Source of the DNA: Deinococcus hopiensis KR-140
GTDB lineage: Bacteria; Deinococcota; Deinococci; Deinococcales; Deinococcaceae
DNA: 64,000 nucleotides
NCBI GenBank assembly: GCA_943327755.2
Contig: CALPYF020000003.1
Location: 145,731-209,730 of the forward strand
Direction: 5' to 3'
This document shows positions 60,001-64,000 of the stretch, in pieces. Each line of letters starts with the position of its first letter. Positions within the stretch are counted from its first letter, which is position 1. A program made the translations under genes and the position numbers. The notes beneath the pieces are model-generated. The model saw only the letters and a program-made list of their open reading frames with translations. It was not told where the DNA came from and made no database searches.

Positions 60001-60884
60001 TCCCCATCACCGCCACGAACGGCATCCGCATTGACGAGAACCTCGTGCGGGCCGAGTTCACCGGTGGCCTGACCCTGGCAGGCAGCGGCGACCGCCCCCG
60101 CCTGAGCGGCGAGATCCGCTCGCAGCGCGGCTTCGTGTACCTGCGCGAGAACGAGTTCGCGCTGCAGAACGGCGCGGTGACGTTCAGCGGCGACAACCTC
60201 TACCCGAAATTCAGCGTGCAGACCAGCGGCACCGTCACCGCCGTCACCACCCGGCAGCGCGTGCCGGTCACGCTGGAACTGAGCGGCGAGTTCGTCACGC
60301 GCAGCGGCTCGCCGGTCCTGGACCTGACGACCACGCTGCGCTGCACCGCCGAGGGCAGCAGCTGCGCCGACCCCGCCACGGGCCTCCCGTACGGCGAGGC
60401 GGAACTGTACGCGCTGGTCGCCACCGGCGTCCCGAACCTCGCGGCGCTGCCCAGCAACCTCGGCGCGCTGGGGTCCAGCGCCATCCAGACGGCGCTGAAC
60501 GTGTTCGTGCTGGGCGAGTTCGAGCGCACCATCGCCAACGCGTTCGGCCTGGACGTGTTCCGCCTGACCCCGCAGCTGAGCGTCGAGGACGGCACCGTGG
60601 GCGCCACGATCACGCTCGGGTCCTACCTGACCCGCGACCTGTACCTGCAGTATCAGGTGGACCTGAACGGCGAGGGCCTGATCAACGCCGAGTACACCGC
60701 GCCCGACAGCCGCTTCACGTTCAAGGTCAGCACGCCCCTGAAGGGCCTGAACCTCCAGTCGATCCGCCCGACCTTCAGCGTCGGGTACAACGTGAACGAC
60801 CGGACCAACGTGAACTTCGGCGTGGAGAACGGCGAACGCGGCGCCGTGTTCCGCTTCGGGGTGCGCTACCTGTTCGGCCGGTGA
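50958..60884 (+). CDS. tamB: Giant TamB-like (DUF490) envelope protein
   Basis: A 3308-residue member of the AsmA/TamB bridge-like family. After a disordered N-terminus, one signal-anchor helix (VWWVLGLLGALLLVLAFLPALLGG, about residues 54-80) is followed by about 3000 residues of repetitive beta-structure: LSGTLxGVxGTLT-like strands, rich in Gly, Ala, Thr and Leu, expected to form a long hydrophobic groove. It ends in the conserved TamB C-terminal domain (about 2950-3308: ATNGIRIDENLVRAEFTGGLTL, SGEIRSQRGFVYLRENEF, FSVQTSGTVTA, EFERTIANAFGLDVFRL, SLEDG..ATITLGSYL and a final FRFGVRYLFG). Known relatives span the periplasm for outer-membrane lipid or protein transfer. E. coli TamB is about 1260 residues. 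The start is uncertain: GTG 50958, or GTG 51003 after the short upstream ORF. Confidence 0.88.
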   Translation: MWTVEGPDNAGPGGGVTGPRPEDRDGTPDQPAPEPMSPEGTPTPDAPRRRSRVWWVLGLLGALLLVLAFLPALLGGALLSRFGAPAGVSADRVTGPLWAPGLSGVRVNIPGLTGEAGRVGVTVTGVNPLTRVVRLNVQASDAALNLKLQELFGGGGGGAAGGGGGWKVVLGGLDVQRTRLNVDGTGFNVPDGRFTVTPGQGGALAVRGATRDGDLNADVLVAEKAGANVFTVNLDADARVLNHYWPGVTAGRVTGRYVLGDGPIRGDLRVTDAALRVPEAKFVTVTGISGAATHRGDDIRLKLAGQGWNGPVTAAGGVDLKAQNWSVTADAAPTVSGLARALGTTGDGTLKLRVTAGGWSTVRVKAYAQGAGTLAGVGFSDANAEYTFLNEDGNVASQTNDLAFSADTALGGSAQKLAGRWAFGREGRVSVNGTFAQKALDVEGRIDARNLLSFDGQGLGGPLRGTFDLNDTRLNAVLNPTFGAAGARVALSGTPDDLRARVTDGQAGPFTGLSGTAAFNRRGLRVDLGAASLNLDRNFRGTWAARNLSGNGVTLTGRGRIDLTGGDVTGTLNATVPGLPQPLQGPLDLNYVQQRGTFTAGAQQLSWNGDAFGLRARNLAVAGGLRVTGDVTVTNTLKAFGSLRAVGAGVTLSAEGNGTTAQLRGTSNGVTVLADADLRAPYRVQARVAGADIRGNVTLADGVRFSLTTWGDTASGTVDGESITTNGRVNLGALRPLLPGLDLGGTLDLNLAGRGGSARVNAQAAGAGVTGTLTRQPGAGTPVTADLTVTSGSGAGRVAAQVAGRVFPDIQVGGTVQAQGQTLNARVTGPYGALSAAVTGRTGVLSFGGVTLPAQAVNLRGTLTPAVRVGGTWGDLTAAYDGRSGLVQVSGAQALTAFGQAGRVQGRASWAPGPGGSFRGAVNARGVLDQYTLAVNGPWNGLNLLVTDGEGLRAEGNASLPSGRYDVDVSGPLGNGLFVDGNVQGAGTEPRGQVAVRDSQGGRATVTLAGFDNLNLTAQGLTLAGQRLEGTLTARGGVLNGRLNAGSFLVRADRGALRVTGSVAGQAVTATGRVRLPATLEGLNLRVTGPYFTATAGGSVADLRGTLTVKPQRFLAGPTALSVPGQSFPVRGSLTGARATVGGLTYASGNWTGALGLRYALGSTPATTQSGTVRLAGQGTTTLLALPSGPLTGRVSVLPALGGTLSTSLAPFTAGLPADVRAALVPGRLEVALGGSSATLFTSGTRYLGDPLRLDARADWKNGLTVRGTLTHPGSRIPVAYSGAGLTVRSAVLDARVLGPVLDGVRGRIALNLSVPDLDFGRATGRADVNVQAAGQAARGSVSLLRGQVSANLSSTLGGQALSVRGPLYPQANAAVTFEDLRAALTGRAGPGAGDALTLRVNGSYAGKAVNVTATGVALTGGAARVTLGGSVAGAALDLTATQRAGAGLGAWTLGGSANAGDLRPLLGQAGRASVTLGGTLAEVRATAQGEVAGVTFRAPARYAGGVLRLDGAQAELAQGTVRAGGPVFPALKLDAKATLTDLLPGTYTAQVRGSLARPDVTAQGVLAGGPSGLRAAGTRVSAHLLGGAYRAVFTGAPLTGELRGDLGTGALGGLQRVSLTLNAALVNADTDVRLRGPIGWNARTGFSGALRAVGDVPGGPLDALLGGTSTGDLSVAATLGTGVREARVTGRLPASLPLRPGGTLTLASFDVGALWGRAEQLRLSGAATLGGASWSALNAAFSGDVQDREGDLSGDLSARYAAGNARVQLTGARTSGLATLDSGRYAASLRLDGLRAARLLPAGLDVDALTVAGTLMASGTLSGGLEALNAQNLAVKGEQAQAGPFSLYGRAAFDPRADVLSADLSGSLRDGVLRAQGSLPGGLRVTARDLSTAYLNAASLGAGTLGADLTFTGRAADPAVAGRVTLTTDQLEALITASGRVLDPRLNARAALKGSLGGAVYAEASDLDLAAGTLRARLYGTVSSGDTRATLDLNGVWPRLSGSVRASVAGLPDPVTLTGDGRGTYALAAGRLGAGTLSLTPGANLVPALAGRLNVTPLPLVGGAGEATLSASLGGTLVSPTLAGTLSTRGAALAGVTLGDLSGTLSGTLAGVKGTLTQAGRTVATLDGTRVTLSGLRAKAFGSELEATGSAALDGTADLTVDASGTLAGRVQVTNRAQAISARGNLSGPQGLRAALDVTADRLGGWRGSARVTGGPAGVLTQPLTLRLSGPLGTPLAQGEAGLLGAGTRVIASARGVQLRLVDGPQTQGSGVLEARPGARGEWALLGTASLTRPEGAVTVTADGTLADPQAQLSVRRGEWRASGSASLKTADLNVSDGLVDGSLRWQTGQLAANLPGLNLGRLGITGLSGLLTATGSVNTDTTSGRVALTVRELDTPYEVPYLGVALRGNLDGEVTLAGGRPDVNLTAALSAGTLTLRAAQGPAFWTGTLTGRLTRESGALDVNVRAAGDGLRGTLGVRAYPLEVAGQSLTLNGTVTLNGQTFAADLRGGNDMGSADLSASGGVADLLPGLDGVLAVQPTGEGYTLRATLDELEVRDLKIAPALSGRVSGEANLRDGGGTFVLRADALTVGTKVLPARLEGTQVGSDWRIRGFLGQSDFTAGLGSGEVFGQGNLRALPVGALVGAFTGETPGEGVVTGVARFRFPLADPTAGTLNVVAERIRVSATSGTGEGAVTETLTGSGTLDFASRELRGVNIQLGGAGTWDVRGQYTRENVNLSAQFTNTTFTPVLRLVPGLVDLTPSLKGTLTLSAAGTYDRPRGLLRAQNLQGSVAGLSLSVPQFAGDLPDSGAFTAGGRVLTGGTVGSDGTLNVAGQLTLGRLSGTRVTFAGLLAPQPLGALPDSTVTLAQQTDGRWTLDAQSRSTTAASGAGTLSLTGTLSPRWDLSLAARNYNLPLAVIYGRESALNADLRAVDDGSVIRVTGAADFARLVLGRVNAPATIPAPGQSNVDAATGRTTDNFVSPLPEQFTTFPQPQEDPAARPARPFLQRLVFEDIPITATNGIRIDENLVRAEFTGGLTLAGSGDRPRLSGEIRSQRGFVYLRENEFALQNGAVTFSGDNLYPKFSVQTSGTVTAVTTRQRVPVTLELSGEFVTRSGSPVLDLTTTLRCTAEGSSCADPATGLPYGEAELYALVATGVPNLAALPSNLGALGSSAIQTALNVFVLGEFERTIANAFGLDVFRLTPQLSVEDGTVGATITLGSYLTRDLYLQYQVDLNGEGLINAEYTAPDSRFTFKVSTPLKGLNLQSIRPTFSVGYNVNDRTNVNFGVENGERGAVFRFGVRYLFGR

Positions 60885-60934
60885 GGCGGGGGGCAGCCGG
60901 GCCCCCACCTCGCCCCGGCACCGGACCATGAAGA

Positions 60935-60965
60935 GCGCCGCCCCCGCTGATTGCAGGGGCGGCGC
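60935..60965. terminator. Strong hairpin between tamB and the next convergent gene
   Basis: GCGCCGCCCC (60935-60944) pairs with GGGGCGGCGC (60956-60965), 10 bp with no mismatch, 50 bases after the tamB stop and 18 before the stop of the minus-strand gene. Likely serves both directions. Confidence 0.7.
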
Positions 60966-60982
60966 CGACGTGAGGGGTCAGC

Positions 60983-61435
60983 TCAGCCGACGGTGACGTT
61001 CGCGCGGGGTTCCAGCGCGTAGAAGGCGACGACGGCCACCAGGGTGCCCACCCAGCCGGGAGCGCTGCCCAGGTCCAGCTCGAAGGGGCGGCCCAGGACG
61101 GTGCTGCCCAGCTGCCCGACGAGTTTCTCGCCGGTCTGCTGCGCCACGACGTTCCAGCCGACGATGGGTTCGCCCATGAAGCCGGTCACGCGGTCCACGC
61201 CACGCAGCGTGAGTTTCTGCGCGCCGACGTTGCCGCGCAGTTCGCCGTCTTCCAGCTCGATCTTCACGGAGTCGGCGCCGACGGTGCCCTGCACGCCGCG
61301 TTCGGTGATCTCGAGGTTGATGTCCTTGCCGTGCAGCTTGCCGCCCGCGCGGCCCTTGATGGTGTCGCCGTCGATGGCGCAGCGGATGCTGTAGCCGTCC
61401 GCTCCGCCGAGGCGGCCCTTGATGAGGTCTTCCAT
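60983..61435 (-). CDS. Hypothetical protein with short beta repeats
   Basis: A 150-residue protein without signal peptide. The first 100 residues read as alternating short strands (IKGRLGGADGYSIRCAIDG, DTIKGRAGGKLHGKDINLE, VQGTVGADSVKIELEDGEL, RGNVGAQKLTLRGVD), resembling TamB-type or beta-solenoid strands. A hydrophobic stretch (VGTLVAVVAFYAL) sits near the C-terminus. Leaderless start with a perfect TATACT 7 nt before the ATG, so well expressed. No family recognised. Confidence 0.7.
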   Translation of the reverse strand: MEDLIKGRLGGADGYSIRCAIDGDTIKGRAGGKLHGKDINLEITERGVQGTVGADSVKIELEDGELRGNVGAQKLTLRGVDRVTGFMGEPIVGWNVVAQQTGEKLVGQLGSTVLGRPFELDLGSAPGWVGTLVAVVAFYALEPRANVTVG

Positions 61436-61456
61436 GCGCGCGAGTATAGCGTGCCC

Positions 61457-63589
61457 TCACGGGGCGGGGCGCGTCCCCTCCCGCCCCGGCGCGAGGCCCA
61501 GCCGCTCGAAGTACGCCCGGCGGGTCAGCACCGGGCCGCCGTCCCCGAGCCCCACGCGGCCCACGTTCCAGCGTTCGAACAGGATCCGCAGGGTGCCACC
61601 CAGCAGCGCCGCGCCGAACCACGCGGGCGGCTCGCCGTTCCAGCGCAGCGTCTGCCCGTCCCAGGCCAGATGCGGGCAGCCCTCGTCCCGCACGGCCCAG
61701 AACATTCCCCCCGTGTCCCCCAGGCGCTGCGCGCGGACGGTCAGGGGCGGCTCGCGGACCTCCGCGTCGAACTGCGGGGCACTCCACACCTGCGCGTACA
61801 GCCCGTACAGGCCCTGCTGCACGGCGTGCGCCTGGGCGCGCACGCGGGCCTCCTCGCGCCCGGTCAGGCTGCCGGGCGGGCGGTCCAGTTCCGCGCGCAG
61901 GGCCGAGAGCTGGGCCTCCAGCGGCGCAAGGCGCTGCCGGGGCGTGGGCGGTGGCGGCGGGGGCGGCGGGTCGCCCTGCAATGTCGCCGCCGGGTCGAGG
62001 TACTCGCGGCTGCCCCAGCCGCTCACCTCGCGCAGTGCGGCGTCCTCGATCACCCACAGGCGCGTGGCGACCTCCCGCGCGAAGCGGCGGTCGTGCGTGA
62101 CGATCACCACCGCGCCCGCGTACGCCTGCACCGCGCCCTCCAGCGCCAGCAGGGCCTCCACGTCCAGGTGGTTGGTGGGTTCGTCCAGCAGCAGCAGGTC
62201 CGCCCGCAGGCCACTCACGAGCGCCAGCCCGGCCCGCGCCCGCTCGCCGCCCGACAGCACCTCCGGAGTCTTGGGCCAGTCCTCCGCGCCGAAGCCCGCG
62301 CGGCCCAGCAGGGTATTCGCCTGCCGCCCGAAACGCCGCTCGAACTGCGCGTGCAGCCCCTCGCCCGGCGTCAGCCCGTGCCACGTCTGATCCAGGCTGG
62401 CGACCGTCACGCCCGGCGCGACCCGCAGCGCAGGCGGCGACCCGACCTCCCCGGTCAACGGGTCCGGCGCGGGCGGATCCGGGTGCAGCTCGCCGGACAG
62501 CAGGCGCATCAGCGTGGTCTTCCCCGTGCCGTTCGCGCCCATCAGCGCCACCCGGTCCCCCTGCCGCAGCCGGAATGCCGCCTCAGACAGCACGGGCCGC
62601 TCCCCGTACGCCTTGCTCAGGTGCTCACCCCACGCCACCAGCGGCGCGCGCGCCGTCCCCGCCAACAGGCGCATGCGGATCTGCCGTTCCGGCAGCGGCG
62701 CCTCCGGGACGCTCTGCCGCTCCGCCCGCGTTTTCAACGCCCGCGACCGGCGGCCCCAGCGGTCCAGCACCTCCACACTCCTCGACAACCGCTGCGCCTC
62801 GCGTTCCCCCAGTCGCGCCGCGCGGGCCTGCGTGCGCCGCTCCAGCTCCCGCTGCGCCGACGCCCGCGAGTACCCCCCGGGATACCCCGTCGCCTCGCCG
62901 TGCTCCAGCCACGCGCTGCGCGTCGCCACCGCGTCCAGAAACTCCCGGTCGTGACTGGTCAGCAGCACCCCACCCCGGAACGCCCGCAACCAGCCCTCCA
63001 GCCACTCCCGCATGCGGATATCCAGATGGTTCGTGGGTTCATCCAGCACCAGCAGGTCCGGTTCGCGCGCCAGGGCCAGCGCCAGCGCCAGCCGCGTCCG
63101 CTCCCCACCGGACAGCGTGCTCGCGTCCCGGTCCAGAAAGCGCGTCAGGTCCAGCATCCCCAGCACCCGCGCCACGCGCGACGGCCAGCGGAAGGCGTCC
63201 ACGTCCTCCAGGTGTGCGTGTAGCATCGCCCAACGCGCCAGCACCTCCGGATCACCCAGATCCGCCTCCAGCTCCAGCAGACTCACCTCCAGCGCCCGGT
63301 ACGGATGAGCCGCGTCCACCAGCGACCGCACACTCCGCCCCGCCGGATGCGCGTGATGCTGCTCCAGCACCGCCACCCGCAACCCATCCGCGCGCCAGAC
63401 CTCACCCTCCTCCGGCACCCGCTCCCCGGTCAGCACCCGCAGCAGCGTCGTCTTCCCCGCCCCGTTCCGGCCCAGCAGCGCCACCCGCTCGCCCAGCGAC
63501 ACACCCACACTCACGCCGTCCAGCACCACCCGCTCGCCGAACAACACCGACACGTTCGACGCAGCAATCAGGGTGGACGGCACAGACAC
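61457..63589 (-). CDS. ABC-F family ATPase with C-terminal extension
   Basis: A 710-residue protein with two ATP-binding domains and no membrane segment. Domain 1: Walker A GRNGAGKTT near 39, signature LSGGERTRLALALAL near 159, DEPTNHLD near 185. Linker with basic helices near 235-300. Domain 2: GANGTGKTT near 355, LSGGERARAGLALV near 452, DEPTNHLD near 475. ABC-F proteins act on the ribosome or give antibiotic protection. After domain 2 comes a proline run and a coiled segment, then about 120 residues (from SAPQFDAEVREPP) not typical of the family. Starts with GTG 63589; TAGCCT lies 7 nt upstream (leaderless). Confidence 0.9.
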   Translation of the reverse strand: MSVPSTLIAASNVSVLFGERVVLDGVSVGVSLGERVALLGRNGAGKTTLLRVLTGERVPEEGEVWRADGLRVAVLEQHHAHPAGRSVRSLVDAAHPYRALEVSLLELEADLGDPEVLARWAMLHAHLEDVDAFRWPSRVARVLGMLDLTRFLDRDASTLSGGERTRLALALALAREPDLLVLDEPTNHLDIRMREWLEGWLRAFRGGVLLTSHDREFLDAVATRSAWLEHGEATGYPGGYSRASAQRELERRTQARAARLGEREAQRLSRSVEVLDRWGRRSRALKTRAERQSVPEAPLPERQIRMRLLAGTARAPLVAWGEHLSKAYGERPVLSEAAFRLRQGDRVALMGANGTGKTTLMRLLSGELHPDPPAPDPLTGEVGSPPALRVAPGVTVASLDQTWHGLTPGEGLHAQFERRFGRQANTLLGRAGFGAEDWPKTPEVLSGGERARAGLALVSGLRADLLLLDEPTNHLDVEALLALEGAVQAYAGAVVIVTHDRRFAREVATRLWVIEDAALREVSGWGSREYLDPAATLQGDPPPPPPPPTPRQRLAPLEAQLSALRAELDRPPGSLTGREEARVRAQAHAVQQGLYGLYAQVWSAPQFDAEVREPPLTVRAQRLGDTGGMFWAVRDEGCPHLAWDGQTLRWNGEPPAWFGAALLGGTLRILFERWNVGRVGLGDGGPVLTRRAYFERLGLAPGREGTRPAP

Positions 63590-63736
63590 GCCCGCAAGGC
63601 TAACAGAAGGGCCCGAACAGGAAATGCGCCGAAGGGCTCAGTGACTCCGGCGGACGCTTCTCCCCCAGTGCCCCCACTGGAGGGTGGGCACATGTGTACG
63701 CCTATCTCCATCAGCTCTGTACCGGACATCTTGCCT
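63590..63736. other. Spacer between the ABC-F gene and the IS fragment
   Basis: Contains the ABC-F -10 box and a small inverted repeat (CCCCCAGTG / CACTGGAGGGTGGG region near 63664-63690). The end of the insertion sequence should lie here, but its inverted repeat cannot be paired because the other end is outside the window. Confidence 0.4.
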
Positions 63737-64000
63737 TCAAGCCGCGCCTGGCGCGTGAAATGGCGTGCTCAGCAACCTGATCAGTGCGGGTAACTCGGGG
63801 AGATTCCACCGCAGGGCATGGCACAGCCGCTCCGCGCCATACCGCACGAGGCTCATGGCCGGGCGGCCATGAGCCTTCACCTTGACCGGAACCTGCGCCT
63901 GGAGCCACACGCCCACCCGGAGGCAGCTGATCCAGGCCAGGACGACCAGCCCGAACAGACGTTCCAGCCGGTCCGGGCGGGTGATGCCGGTCCGCTCCAC
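63737..64000 (-). CDS. IS4-like DDE transposase, C-terminal fragment at window edge
   Basis: The frame is open to the window end, so this is the last 88 or so residues of a longer protein. The sequence ITRPDRLERLFGLVVLAWISCLRVGVWL followed by VKVKAHGRPAMSLVRYGAERLCHAL matches the C-terminal pattern of IS4-type transposases (the helical region after the last catalytic Glu, then KKHGR..S..R.GL). Whether the element is complete cannot be judged. Confidence 0.7.
   Translation of the reverse strand: MERTGITRPDRLERLFGLVVLAWISCLRVGVWLQAQVPVKVKAHGRPAMSLVRYGAERLCHALRWNLPELPALIRLLSTPFHAPGAA

Noticed and set aside
56370..60929. A 1519-codon open frame antisense to tamB
   Set aside because: It mirrors the strong GC bias of the tamB third codon position, has low-complexity Ala/Arg/Gly/Gln composition, no domain, and no promoter or RBS. 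A shadow frame.

Overview
The window is a GC-rich, gene-dense chromosomal segment that looks like a Deinococcus. The basis is the protein set: a giant TamB-like protein, MalEFG, GH114 and astacin lipoproteins, and a WGR/beta-propeller protein. Promoter style points the same way: about twenty coding starts sit 5-8 nt downstream of a TANNNT -10 box with no ribosome binding site, the leaderless layout described for Deinococcus. No rRNA, tRNA or CRISPR array was seen. The only mobile element is a transposase fragment at the right edge.

Layout. 1-3340: a degenerate phosphoribosyltransferase-like end, a GH3 N-acetylhexosaminidase and a class-V aminotransferase. 3705-8384: a four-gene operon of a small membrane protein, a bifunctional penicillin-binding protein, a secreted vWA protein and a membrane protein. 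8487-10145: a fused ring-cleaving dioxygenase/carboxylesterase resembling MhqO/MhqE joined to MhqD. 10234-15213: a DUF2259-type secreted protein and malEFG, whose promoter lies between two LacI-type operators. 15765-21865: an MFS exporter, RsmB, two hypotheticals, DeoD and an AlaX editing protein. 22015-25044: a tiny membrane protein and a MarR/EmrB-type efflux pair. 25354-32403: GH114 lipoprotein, class-V aminotransferase, CAP protein, CoA-disulfide reductase and SerA.

32447-39406 is the most unusual part. It is a seven-gene minus-strand operon: two lipoproteins sharing a domain (one carrying an added beta-helix), three paralogous phage-tail-collar (MdpB-like) proteins, a Tat-exported type-1 periplasmic-binding-like protein and a GNAT acetyltransferase. 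No phage head, tail or lysis genes accompany it, so it looks like a domesticated surface or secretion system of unknown function.

39699-50837: mntH under a DtxR/MntR-type palindrome, an astacin-type protease lipoprotein, two alpha/beta hydrolases, an oligopeptidase B-type peptidase, an iron-siderophore binding protein, OsmC, a serine beta-lactamase-like hydrolase, a P-loop kinase-like protein, the WGR/propeller protein and acylphosphatase. 50958-60884 is the 3308-residue TamB-like gene, preceded by a possible leaderless 20-codon upstream ORF. A hypothetical protein, an ABC-F ATPase and the transposase fragment close the window.

A dispersed non-coding repeat occurs three times (about 3575, 22295 and 30567). 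Its central hairpin is kept by compensating base changes.
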